From assembly GCA_903927905.1 (NCBI GenBank), contig CAIYOY010000133.1, forward strand, positions 1 through 41,044: a stretch of 41,044 nt of DNA. Direction: 5' to 3'. Position numbers and translations under genes: made by a program. This document shows positions 25,523 to 33,211 of this stretch, one piece after another. Source of the stretch: an uncultured Verrucomicrobiales bacterium. GTDB lineage: Bacteria > Verrucomicrobiota > Verrucomicrobiia > Limisphaerales > Palsa-1400. Positions within the stretch are counted from its first letter, which is position 1. Every line of letters starts with the position of its first letter. The notes under the pieces were generated by a model, which ran no database searches, was not told the DNA's origin, and was given only the letters and a program-made list of their open reading frames with translations.

Positions 25523-26161
25523 ATGCTGCAAAGTCTTAAACAATTATACGGCGATAAACTCGGCGCAGCCGAGGGCGAAATCGGTCAGGTGAAGGATTTT
25601 TATTTCGACGACCAAAGCTGGACCATTCGCTACATCGTCGCCGACACCGGCACCTGGCTCTCAGGCCGGCAGGTTCTTCTCTCGCCCCGAGCCTTCGGCC
25701 ATTTTCACGAAGCTGGAAAAGTCTTGGACGTGAATTTGACCCGGAAACAAATCGAAGGCAGTCCCTCCATTAATCTGCACAAACCCGTCTCGCGCCAATA
25801 CGAGGAGGAATACCATCGCTATTACAATTGGCCGTTTTACTGGGAATCACCTCTGCCCGACGGAATAATCGCGCCGCCGCGCGAATCCGATACGCACCTG
25901 CGCAGCGCCCAAGCCGTGACCGGCTATCACATCCAGGCCAGCGACGGCATTTTCGGCCACGTCTCCGATTTTATGATGGACGCCAAAAACTGGGCCATCC
26001 GCCAACTGATCGTGAAGACCGGCCATCGCTTTTCCGGCAAGGAAGTGGAGATTCCGGTGAGTCAGGTCGAACGCATCAGTTACGATGAGTCGGCCGTCAT
26101 CGTGAATTTAACCACGGCAGCGGTCGAAAACAGCCCTGCACCGCTGAAGGCCAAAGCTTAA
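25523..26161 (+). CDS. PRC-barrel domain protein (two barrels)
   Basis: This 212-residue protein starts at ATG 25523 (AGGA nearby; TTTATG context). Two PRC-barrel units are visible. The first is at about 2-80 (GAAEGEIGQVKDFYFDDQSWTIRYIVADTG, GRQVLLSP); the second is at about 130-200 (VTGYHIQASDGIFGHVSDFMMD, WAIRQLIVKTG, KEVEIPVSQVERI). PRC barrels mediate protein or RNA contacts in photosynthetic reaction centres and ribosome maturation, and occur in many stress proteins of unknown partner. No signal peptide is seen, so it is probably cytoplasmic. A longer in-frame extension to 25052 runs through other features and is not real. Confidence 0.88.
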   Translation: MLQSLKQLYGDKLGAAEGEIGQVKDFYFDDQSWTIRYIVADTGTWLSGRQVLLSPRAFGHFHEAGKVLDVNLTRKQIEGSPSINLHKPVSRQYEEEYHRYYNWPFYWESPLPDGIIAPPRESDTHLRSAQAVTGYHIQASDGIFGHVSDFMMDAKNWAIRQLIVKTGHRFSGKEVEIPVSQVERISYDESAVIVNLTTAAVENSPAPLKAKA

Positions 26162-26180
26162 TCTCAGTCAAATAATTTTT

Positions 26181-26414
26181 ATGAAACACAATAAACATCA
26201 GCAAAAAGAGGCAGCCGCCGATCGGGCGAACTTAAGCACCAACGGAGTTGATTTTGCTCCGTCCGCCGACGAAGTGGCCCGCCGGGCCTATTTCAGTTAC
26301 CAAAACGAAGGCTCGAAGCCTGGACGCGACGTGCAGCATTGGCTCGAAGCCGAAGCGCAACTTCTCGCCGAACGTAATCTCACCCGGATTCACGGCTTTC
26401 ACAACGCAAACTAA
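26181..26414 (+). CDS. DUF2934 family protein
   Basis: A 77-residue protein with the DUF2934 core (EVARRAYFSYQNEGSKPG ... HWLEAEAQLLAE). DUF2934 proteins are small and uncharacterised. It lies 19 bases after the PRC-barrel gene and 7 bases before the DUF5069 gene, so co-transcription is likely. It starts in a TTTTTATG context without a Shine-Dalgarno sequence. Confidence 0.85.
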   Translation: MKHNKHQQKEAAADRANLSTNGVDFAPSADEVARRAYFSYQNEGSKPGRDVQHWLEAEAQLLAERNLTRIHGFHNAN

Positions 26415-26421
26415 TATTCTT

Positions 26422-26877
26422 ATGCCCACTCCATTTATAGACCGCGACTTGACCCAGCAAGCTCCCCACAGCCCGCGCGAACGCCTCGCCGGATTCGCCA
26501 TTGCCCTCCGCACCCTGGACAAATGCCGCGCCAGCCTGACGGGAAAATTGGGCGACTATCATTACGATTGTCCGCTGGACAAAATGCTTTTCGGTTTCAA
26601 GGGCATCACTGGCGACCAATTCAAAACAGCTGTTCAATCCTCAAAAAATTATGAAGAAGTCGGCGCCTGGCTGCTGGCTAATGGCACCCAAAAAACACCG
26701 GCGGAAATTAAAGCCTGGTCGGATGAAATGGAAGCGGGCAGTCCCATGAAAAATCCGGAAAAACGCGCTTACTTCATCGAGCAATGCTCCAAACTGATGA
26801 TCAATCCTCAAACCAACACCACCTTCGACTGGCTGGAAGCCGACGACCGCGCCTCGTTCAGCCAAAAACCGAAGTAA
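26422..26877 (+). CDS. DUF5069 domain-containing protein
   Basis: The ATG at 26422 gives a 151-residue protein matching DUF5069: a 'SPRERLAGFAIALRTLDKCRA' start, GDYHYDCPLDKMLFGFKGI, and an acidic C-terminal half ending in FDWLEADD. An in-frame extension to 26248 overlaps the DUF2934 gene and is rejected. It is a soluble protein of unknown function found in Verrucomicrobiota and relatives, here inside the small-gene cluster. Confidence 0.82.
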   Translation: MPTPFIDRDLTQQAPHSPRERLAGFAIALRTLDKCRASLTGKLGDYHYDCPLDKMLFGFKGITGDQFKTAVQSSKNYEEVGAWLLANGTQKTPAEIKAWSDEMEAGSPMKNPEKRAYFIEQCSKLMINPQTNTTFDWLEADDRASFSQKPK

Positions 26878-26891
26878 CACCTGTTCTATTT

Positions 26892-27119
26892 ATGAAAACA
26901 ACTGCCCGCAAACTCGTGGAAGTGCTGCAAACCCCGGTCTTCCCCAAAACACTTCACCGGCTTCGACCGAATTCCAAGACGGCTGCCGGCAAGGCGAATT
27001 CGCCCAAACGGGACAATATTTTTTCCCAATCCCGTGATCTTCGCGAGGATCGCGGCACGCGCCAGATAAAAGCAAAACTGAGCGCCCAAACTCTTTTTCG
27101 CATCTGCGCCCTCCTTTAA
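26892..27119 (+). CDS. small basic hypothetical protein
   Basis: A 75-residue, Lys/Arg/Thr-rich frame (KTTARKLVEVLQTPVFPKTL ... LSAQTLFRICALL) fits neatly between neighbours: 14 bases after the DUF5069 stop and 4 bases before the next ATG. It has the same TTTATG start context. No family is recognised; support is positional only. Confidence 0.4.
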   Translation: MKTTARKLVEVLQTPVFPKTLHRLRPNSKTAAGKANSPKRDNIFSQSRDLREDRGTRQIKAKLSAQTLFRICALL

Positions 27120-27123
27120 ATTT

Positions 27124-27345
27124 ATGAACATAAATTCAATACCCTTTAACTCCTCGCTCCGTCAGATGATGCGCGAACGCACAGTTAAATTCGCCGTCAA
27201 CAGCGGTCGTTCCGCTCTTGAAATTTGGGCCTCCGATTGGGAACACGCGGCGCACGAATTGGCCATCGAAGGCGAAATGGAGTCGCGGCCGCATTCCACC
27301 TATGCAGAAAACTCCGCCTCGCAAACAGCAACACTAAGCTTATGA
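27124..27345 (+). CDS. small DUF2934-like protein, paralogue 1
   Basis: A 73-residue protein whose core (RQMMRERTVKFAVNSGRSAL ... SDWEHAAHEL) matches the next gene (RKMVRERAVELAVINGRAAH ... SDWEQAKLEL). Both follow the spacing of the DUF2934 core (R-A ... G ... W-x-x-A/E ... L). Its stop overlaps the next start as ATGA (27342-27345), which implies translational coupling. Confidence 0.6.
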   Translation: MNINSIPFNSSLRQMMRERTVKFAVNSGRSALEIWASDWEHAAHELAIEGEMESRPHSTYAENSASQTATLSL

Positions 27346-27725
27346 ATACCAATCCACTGAAAGAGGGAACCTTGACGGAAAACTCCGTCGGCCTTGGCAC
27401 CGTGACCCGCAAAATGGTCCGCGAGCGCGCGGTGGAACTGGCAGTCATCAACGGTCGTGCCGCCCACGACGTCTCGAAGTCTGATTGGGAACAAGCCAAA
27501 CTCGAATTGACCGGCGGCTCCGAAGTGGACTCGAGCGAATCTGTCACTGAACATTGGAATCCATTGCCCGGCTCCACCGGCCACAAAGCGCCGGTGTCGG
27601 GCAGCGAAGACGAAGACGATGAAGGCCGCAGCGACAATGAAAATCTCACCGAAGAAGGCATCGCGGGCGCGGAACACGACCAAATGCTGCAGGCCGCCAA
27701 AGCAGATTTAAAAAAGAATTTGTAA
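27342..27725 (+). CDS. DUF2934-like protein with acidic tail, paralogue 2
   Basis: A 127-residue protein. Residues about 20-55 repeat the core of the preceding gene; the rest is acidic and probably disordered (SEDEDDEGRSDNENLTEEG). Its TAA stop shares a base with the ATG of the next gene (TAATG at 27723-27727). Function unknown; tandem duplication of a neighbour is the simplest origin. Confidence 0.65.
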   Translation: MNTNPLKEGTLTENSVGLGTVTRKMVRERAVELAVINGRAAHDVSKSDWEQAKLELTGGSEVDSSESVTEHWNPLPGSTGHKAPVSGSEDEDDEGRSDNENLTEEGIAGAEHDQMLQAAKADLKKNL

Positions 27726-28218
27726 TGCCGCCGGAAAATCCAATTTCAACTTCGACCCAGGGGTCAGCCCTTTATACGCTTATTTCGCAACAGCCTTTTT
27801 TAAAGGCTTGCAGCCCGTCCATTTGCAATTGCTGACCGATTCCGCGATGGAAATGCAATTTGAAACCGGCCAGTCCATCTTGCAGGAAGGCAGCCCGGCC
27901 AATCGTTTTTATCTTATCTTGGAGGGGAAAGTGGCGCTGGAATCGGAATTGGAGAGGCGCGGTCAGATCCCTGTTAAAACCCTTGGGCCGGGCGATGATC
28001 TCGGCTGGTCCTGGCTGTTTCCGCCCTATTCCCTGCATTTCAGCGCGCGCGCCCTGGAGCCAACCAGAACGATTTTTTTCTACGGGACCCGTTTGCGGGA
28101 GCAATGCGAAGCAGACCATGAACTGGGCTATCAACTGATGAAACGAATCGCGGAAGTTTTGATCCAACATCTCCAAGCCATGCAACAACGTTTGAACAAG
28201 CAAGCCTCTAACAGCTGA
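27725..28218 (+). CDS. cyclic nucleotide-binding-domain protein with apparent -1 frameshift
   Basis: From the ATG at 27725 (overlapping the upstream stop) the frame reads YTLISQQPFLK and then stops at 27833-27835. The -1 frame, open to 28218, continues with GLQPVHLQLL, FETGQSILQEG, NRFYLILEGKVALE, LGPGDDLGWSWLF and a terminal helix, a classic cNMP-binding/Crp-type sensor domain without a DNA-binding domain. Joining at T TTT TTA (27796-27802) gives a normal 164-residue protein. Either programmed -1 slippage, a lost T in the T6 run, or a sequence error explains this. The TTG at 27808 could alone start a shortened form. It ends the small-gene cluster; ligand unknown. Confidence 0.7.
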
Positions 28219-28444
28219 GCGCGTCCATTCTGGGATAAACTTATTGCTTCCGCCAGCAGCCGGTTCGTATGGGTAGAACACCTGATGGTATCCATTTGCC
28301 TTTCTCTTGTATTTTCAGCTCAAGAATTAATCACACGATTGCCGGCTGCTCACGGGACACAGAGCGGCTCAACAAAATATGGCTAACAAATGACAAGAAA
28401 GGGAGAGCGCAGAGCCACCCTGTCCAATAGTGTGCCAACAGCAA

Positions 28445-28927
28445 ATGAAAAAATCGCGTCACAAAACATGCCGTTCCAGCAATGGACCGGCCAACCCAAA
28501 CCGGGAGCGCAAGAACAAATTTAAAAAGTTGAAAGCCGTGGCGCAAATCTGTTTCTCCGTCGTTATCGCCACTTTGGTCGGCGGCACGCTGACGTCCACC
28601 CTATGCTCAGCCGAGCCGAAGGCTGAAGCCCAACCGCCAAAAACGGATGCAACCATTACGATCACCAACGCCACTCCGGCGAAAACAAATTCGGCGGAAC
28701 TAAATACCAAATCAGCGGAGAACAAGAAGGTCTCGGTCAAAGGAAAACTCACCGGCGCGGAACTTTACTCGATGCACTGCAACCGTTGTCATCCCGAGCG
28801 CTATCCCACCGAACGGACGTCGGCCCAATGGAACACCATCCTGCTGCACATGCAAATCCGCGCGAACCTGCCCGGGTCCCAGGCCAGGATGATTTTGAAA
28901 TATCTTCAGGAAAACAGCGGTCGTTGA
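28445..28927 (+). CDS. monohaem cytochrome c-like exported protein
   Basis: A 160-residue protein from ATG 28445. A basic start is followed by a hydrophobic export or anchor segment (ICFSVVIATLVGGTLTSTL), a Pro/Ala/Thr-rich linker (about 60-100) and a small haem domain with CNRCH (YSMHCNRCHPERYP) and a candidate axial Met in LLHMQIRANL. It is probably periplasmic or membrane-tethered. It lies 12 bases before the porin gene, which points to an operon. Confidence 0.75.
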   Translation: MKKSRHKTCRSSNGPANPNRERKNKFKKLKAVAQICFSVVIATLVGGTLTSTLCSAEPKAEAQPPKTDATITITNATPAKTNSAELNTKSAENKKVSVKGKLTGAELYSMHCNRCHPERYPTERTSAQWNTILLHMQIRANLPGSQARMILKYLQENSGR

Positions 28928-28939
28928 CTTGAACCTCCA

Positions 28940-30283
28940 ATGAAAAAGACAATAAAAACACAGTGTTGGATGGTTGGACTTTTGGCCGCTGTCTGTCTGT
29001 CGGCCTGCCCAGCGGGGGCGCAAGTGAGCAATGACGATTTCAACGCGTTGAAGAAAACGGTCGAGCAATTGGTGGACAAGGTGCAAAAACTGGAGCAGAC
29101 GCACGTCAGCGATGCCCAAACGCACCAGCAAGACATGGCGCAGATCCAACAACTCCAGTTGAAGCTGGAGCAAACGCAACAGGCGGCCAGAAACGCCGAA
29201 AGCCAGGGGGCCACCGCCGCGCAGAGCCAGCAGCTGGCGCGCATGCCGCTGGACGAAACTACTGTCAACCACAACTTTATGATTTTGGGCGACGCCGAGT
29301 TTCAATACGCCAAAACGTCCGGCCAGCACGGGGCCTTTTTGCTGGCTGATTTTGCCCCGATCTTCCTGTATCGCGCCGGGAGCAATATTTTGTTCGAGGC
29401 CGGCTTTGATTTCACAATGCAGAATGTCGCGCCCGCCGGCAGCGGGTACAACACCGCCATCAATTTGAGTTTTGCGCAGTTGGATTACGTCATCAATGAT
29501 TACGCGACCTTCGTGGCGGGAAACATGTTGTTGCCGCTCGGAACCTACAGTGAACGGACCGCCGGATGGCTGAACAAATTTCCCGATGATCCATTGGCGC
29601 GCGATCTGGTTCCCGGCAGCGGGGTGGGGGTGCAACTGCGCGGAGCGGTTCCGCTGGGCGAGTCCGGCAAGTTATTTAACTATGCGGTGTTTGGGGTGAA
29701 TGGGCCAAGTTCGGCGGATGGCACGGGCAAGGCCGGTTCGCTTGACCTGGGCGGGAACGTGGGGCTGAGATCCGATAACGCCGTGGCCAATCTGCACGGA
29801 CGACCAGTCGGCGGCGCGCGGTTCAGTTTATTTTTGCCCTTCAAGCCGCATTACGACTTGGAAGTCGGACTGTCCGGCCAATCAGGCCAATGGGATGATG
29901 CAGGCCAGCATCTCTGGTCGGCTGGTTTGCTGGATATGAGTCTGCACTTGGGACCAAATTTTGAAGTGAAAGGTGAGTATGTCAAAAGCCGTTACGGCAG
30001 TGACGACTTTGGTCTGATCCATCCGCAAGGTTGGTGGGTGCAGGCGGGCTACAAGCTGGCCGGATTGAATTTGGAGTGGCCGGTGATCAACAACCTTGAA
30101 CTCGTGGGCCGCTACGACTCGGTGCGCGACGGCCTTGGCACCAGAACCCGCCGCGCCAGCGTGGGTTATGTTTACTACCTTTCCAACACGCTGCTTTTTG
30201 AGGGCGATTATGAATTCGTGCACAGCAGCGATGTGACCCAGTCAGCCAACCAGCTGATTTTGCAACTTTCCTACGGGTTTTAA
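28940..30283 (+). CDS. outer-membrane porin with N-terminal coiled coil
   Basis: A 447-residue protein with a signal peptide (WMVGLLAAVCLSACPAGAQ). Residues about 35-100 form a Gln-rich coiled coil (KKTVEQLVDKVQKLEQTH ... QLQLKLEQTQQ). From about 115 to the end are amphipathic beta strands rich in Gly and aromatics, ending in LILQLSYGF with a terminal Phe. The layout matches phosphate-selective-like or general trimeric porins of Verrucomicrobiota and Planctomycetota. Flanking cytochrome genes suggest a link with electron transfer, which is inference. Confidence 0.75.
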   Translation: MKKTIKTQCWMVGLLAAVCLSACPAGAQVSNDDFNALKKTVEQLVDKVQKLEQTHVSDAQTHQQDMAQIQQLQLKLEQTQQAARNAESQGATAAQSQQLARMPLDETTVNHNFMILGDAEFQYAKTSGQHGAFLLADFAPIFLYRAGSNILFEAGFDFTMQNVAPAGSGYNTAINLSFAQLDYVINDYATFVAGNMLLPLGTYSERTAGWLNKFPDDPLARDLVPGSGVGVQLRGAVPLGESGKLFNYAVFGVNGPSSADGTGKAGSLDLGGNVGLRSDNAVANLHGRPVGGARFSLFLPFKPHYDLEVGLSGQSGQWDDAGQHLWSAGLLDMSLHLGPNFEVKGEYVKSRYGSDDFGLIHPQGWWVQAGYKLAGLNLEWPVINNLELVGRYDSVRDGLGTRTRRASVGYVYYLSNTLLFEGDYEFVHSSDVTQSANQLILQLSYGF

Positions 30284-30329
30284 AATTACCGATGAAAATC
30301 AATCCTGATGATCGAAACGGAAAGCAGCC

Positions 30330-31151
30330 ATGAGTATATTTCAATCACTAAACCAAAGTCGGCGGGTGCGATGGCTGTTGCCTTGGGCCCTGGTCGCGCA
30401 CGGGTGCATGTTGTTTACAGCATCGGCGCAGACGGTCCCCACCGCCGCCGCGTCAGAAACGAAGCCGCCCGCGCCCACGTACCTCCGCGATATCCAGCCG
30501 ATTTTGATGGGACATTGTTCCAGGTGTCATAACAGCCAGGCCAGGTTCGTGTACGATTGGCTGGATTATAAAACCGCCTTCCGGGATCGCTGGGAAATCA
30601 AAAGAAGGATATGGGACAGTTGGAAAGGTTCTTATTACAAAGAGTCCATGCCCATTCAAAACAGTCCGGAATCCCTGTTGATCAGCGAGGAAGACCGGCA
30701 GTTGATCAGAGATTGGGTGACCTCCGGCGCGGCTTGCGGAACCCAGCCAGTAGATGACGGACACAAATCCAAGTCTGAACGGGTGGTTCTTGGCCGGAAA
30801 CTTTTCAACTCCATTTGCGCCGCTTGTCATCAGCCCACCGGCCAGGGTCTGCCGAATGTGTTTCCGCCTTTGGCCGGATCGGATTTTTTGAACGCCGATA
30901 AAAAGCGGGCCATAAAAATCGTCATCAATGGCCGGCAGGGCGAGGTGGTGGTGAACGGGATGAAATTTAACAACAGCATGCCCTCTTTCCCGCTGAGCGA
31001 CCAGGACATCGCCAATGTCCTGACGTTCGTTTATAATTCATTCGGCAACGCCGGGCTTGAAGTGAACCCGGAAGAGGTGAAACTTTTCCGGGCCGAGCCG
31101 CCCGACCCATCCGGCCCGCCCGCCGCCCCGGTAAAAAATCAGTACGAGTGA
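30330..31151 (+). CDS. dihaem cytochrome c
   Basis: A 273-residue exported protein (leader WLLPWALVAHGCMLFTASAQ). The first haem site is CSRCH at about residue 63, in the YLRDIQPILMGHCSRCH context of planctomycete-type cytochromes. The second is CAACH at about 168 in a class-I cytochrome c domain (GRKLFNSICAACHQPTGQG ... FPPLAGSDFL ... MPSFPLSDQDIANVLTFVYNSFGN), with Met of NSMPSF as the likely axial ligand. That second domain resembles those fused to copper nitrite reductases or in electron shuttles. It lies 46 bases after the porin gene. Confidence 0.85.
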   Translation: MSIFQSLNQSRRVRWLLPWALVAHGCMLFTASAQTVPTAAASETKPPAPTYLRDIQPILMGHCSRCHNSQARFVYDWLDYKTAFRDRWEIKRRIWDSWKGSYYKESMPIQNSPESLLISEEDRQLIRDWVTSGAACGTQPVDDGHKSKSERVVLGRKLFNSICAACHQPTGQGLPNVFPPLAGSDFLNADKKRAIKIVINGRQGEVVVNGMKFNNSMPSFPLSDQDIANVLTFVYNSFGNAGLEVNPEEVKLFRAEPPDPSGPPAAPVKNQYE

Positions 31152-31212
31152 AGTTAATAAAAAACAACTTCATGTTCAGGGCTGTCTTCCTGCCTTGAAG
31201 GTCAATTGATGT

Positions 31213-31258
31213 CCATGGGGTGAATACCCCATGGCGAACCAGCCCGTTCCCCGCCTAT
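31213..31258 (+). promoter_or_regulatory. bipartite GGGTKANACCCCAT motif, copy 4, within a perfect palindrome
   Basis: CCATGGGG (31213-31220) and CCCCATGG (31227-31234) form a perfect 8-bp dyad. The motif (GGGTGAATACCCCATGGC, from 31218) is followed 20 bases after CCCCAT by GCCTAT (31253-31258). It lies 83 bases before the ATG at 31342. Confidence 0.5.
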
Positions 31259-31341
31259 CCTCCCAGTGCCCAAACCTCATCGCTTGGGGTGGAGTGTGTC
31301 TCATGCTTCAGGCATCCAAAAAAATTGTTATCAGAAAAAAT

Positions 31342-31764
31342 ATGAAATTAAACGCAGGACTCTGGATTGACCATCGGGAAGCCATTATTGTGACCCTGAC
31401 CGGATCGGGTGAAGAAATCAAACACCTCCACTCCGCCGTGGAAAAACAGCTCCGCCGCGAGGGCGAGCCAGCCAACGGCGCGTTTGAAGCGCAACAGGCT
31501 CCGGCCGACGATTCGCGCCAGCGGGAATACACCGGGCATCTCGCACATTACTACGACGCCATCATTAAACACTTGCACGACGCCGGCTCCATCCTGATTT
31601 TCGGTCCCGGCGAGGCCAAGGGCGAACTGAAAAAGCAATTCGAGAAACACGATAATCCAACCGCCCCGCGCGTCATCACTTTGGAAACCACCGATAAATT
31701 GACCGAGCCACAGATTCTCGCGAAGGTTCGTCATCATTTCCATCGCGATCCGCCCAGGATTTGA
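31342..31764 (+). CDS. bacterial eRF1/L7Ae-like protein (host attachment-like family)
   Basis: A 140-residue protein from ATG 31342. LWIDHREAIIVTL at the start, HLAHYYDAIIKHLHDAGSILIFGPGEAKGELKKQF in the middle and RVITLETTDKLTEPQIL at the end match the bacterial eRF1-domain-3/L7Ae-fold family, sometimes labelled host attachment protein. Its function is not settled; links to ribosomes or stress have been proposed for related baeRF proteins. A longer frame from 31231 starts inside the upstream motif and is rejected. The next gene begins 22 bases later. Confidence 0.65.
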   Translation: MKLNAGLWIDHREAIIVTLTGSGEEIKHLHSAVEKQLRREGEPANGAFEAQQAPADDSRQREYTGHLAHYYDAIIKHLHDAGSILIFGPGEAKGELKKQFEKHDNPTAPRVITLETTDKLTEPQILAKVRHHFHRDPPRI

Positions 31765-31786
31765 AGATGCCCAACCGCCACAACGT

Positions 31787-32686
31787 GTGACTTGGACGCC
31801 GCTTGATATCACCGTGCGGGTGGGGTGCAATCTCGCCTATGAATGCACCGTGCCCACGCCGGTGCTTTTCGTGCTCAAGCCCCGGCTCGAAGGCCGCATT
31901 CTGATCATGCAGGAAAAACTTTCCTTCGGCATCGGCCTGCCGTCGTATGAGTTTCAGGACAGTCACGGCAATATCACCTATCGCTCGACTTTCATGCCGG
32001 GCCGCAACGAAATCCGGCACGATGCCATCGTCGCCGTTTCTTCCCTTCCGGACAGCCGCGAAATTATTGGCCCGATCATCCCGGTGGGAGAATTGCCTTC
32101 CGATCTGCTCCGCTATACTTTGCCCAGCCGTTATTGCGATTCGGATAAATTGATGAATTTCGCCTGGCACCATTTCGGCCAGATTTCTCACGGACTCACG
32201 CGCGTCCAAGCCATCTGCGATTGGGTGCATAATAATATCGAATACCGCTACGGTTCCGGTCGGCCCGATCTCTCTGCCTCCGAGGTGCTCGCGCGCCGTC
32301 ACGGGGTCTGCCGCGACTTCGCTCATGCGGCCATCGCCTTGTGTCGCGCGTTCAATCTCCCCGCCCGCTACGTCACCGGCCATCTGCCGGACATCGGGTA
32401 TGTGGATCCGACCGGGCACATGGATTTTCACGCATATTTCGAAGTCTATCTCGGCCAGGAATGGCTCACCTTTGATTCCCGTTTCAACGTCCCGCGCATC
32501 GGACGAGTCAAAGTCGCGCACGGCGCGGACGCGGTGGATGGCGCCTTTGCCACGATCTACGGCGAAGCCAAGCTGACCCATTTTGAAGTCTGGGCCTATC
32601 AAGTGAATTCAAAGCAAGTTTCCGTCGGCGATCCCATTGATTTATCGGAAAGGCTCGATAACAGTTCGACCGTGCGGCTCAGTTAA
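31787..32686 (+). CDS. transglutaminase-like cysteine protease
   Basis: A 299-residue protein from a GTG at 31787. The C-terminal half is a transglutaminase-like core with Cys175 in RHGVCRDFAH, His215 in MDFHAYFEVYL and Asp230 in LTFDSRF, the usual Cys-His-Asp triad. The N-terminal about 120 residues are a beta domain (bacterial transglutaminase N-terminal type). No signal peptide is seen. Proteins of this family cleave or cross-link peptides; in bacteria they often pair with other transglutaminase/alpha-E genes, which are absent here. It is probably co-transcribed with the eRF1-like gene. Confidence 0.85.
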   Translation: MTWTPLDITVRVGCNLAYECTVPTPVLFVLKPRLEGRILIMQEKLSFGIGLPSYEFQDSHGNITYRSTFMPGRNEIRHDAIVAVSSLPDSREIIGPIIPVGELPSDLLRYTLPSRYCDSDKLMNFAWHHFGQISHGLTRVQAICDWVHNNIEYRYGSGRPDLSASEVLARRHGVCRDFAHAAIALCRAFNLPARYVTGHLPDIGYVDPTGHMDFHAYFEVYLGQEWLTFDSRFNVPRIGRVKVAHGADAVDGAFATIYGEAKLTHFEVWAYQVNSKQVSVGDPIDLSERLDNSSTVRLS

Positions 32687-32700
32687 AGAGTTTTTTCCTA

Positions 32701-32783
32701 TCGTAGCAGTCGAGGTAACGAGACTCTAATTCAATTTCTTGACCTTAAGAAAAGTTAGAGTCTCGTTACCTCGACTGCTACGA
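32701..32783. repeat. perfect 29-bp inverted repeat
   Basis: Bases 32701-32729 (starting TCGTAGCAGTCGAGG) are the exact reverse complement of 32755-32783, with a 25-base loop. It begins 14 bases after the transglutaminase stop. It is the longest perfect stem in the window. There is no T-run, so it is more likely a dispersed palindromic element than a simple terminator. Nothing else is seen in 32687-32969 except an A/T-rich stretch (32930-32962) before the next gene. Confidence 0.85.
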
Positions 32784-32969
32784 AGACCTCGCCCCGCCTC
32801 GTTCTGATAGCGAGCCGGATTTTTTGCCGGCGGGCAGCAATTTTAAGAAAAAAACGAGGAAAAATATCCTTTACAGGCGGAAACTCCGATTTTAATGTTC
32901 CTCATGCCTAAAGGCACGCTATTTAAAAGCAATAAACGGACATTTTTTCGTATATTAAATTGTTAGACC

Positions 32970-33191
32970 ATGTCACGCACCATGAGCAAACGAGACATTA
33001 TCTTTTTCAGTCTTATGGCGGCTTCCTCGCTATGGTGGATGTCTTTGGAGTATTTCCAGTATCGCATGGAGAAGCGCTACGCGACCAGCGGCACGGCAAT
33101 CTCCAAGCGTTTTCGAGTTATTGGTTATTTGGGTACGCTGGCGCTTGTGGCCTTGGCAGCTTTTGTCCGGTTTTGGCTCTTAAAACGTTGA
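32970..33191 (+). CDS. small membrane protein, unknown
   Basis: A 73-residue protein with two hydrophobic segments (FFSLMAASSLWWMSL and YLGTLALVALAAFVRFWLL) and basic ends. A second ATG at 32982 is possible. No family is recognised. It is followed 20 bases later by another small membrane protein. Confidence 0.5.
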   Translation: MSRTMSKRDIIFFSLMAASSLWWMSLEYFQYRMEKRYATSGTAISKRFRVIGYLGTLALVALAAFVRFWLLKR

Positions 33192-33211
33192 CTAGCCGGA
33201 AGGAAAAACCA

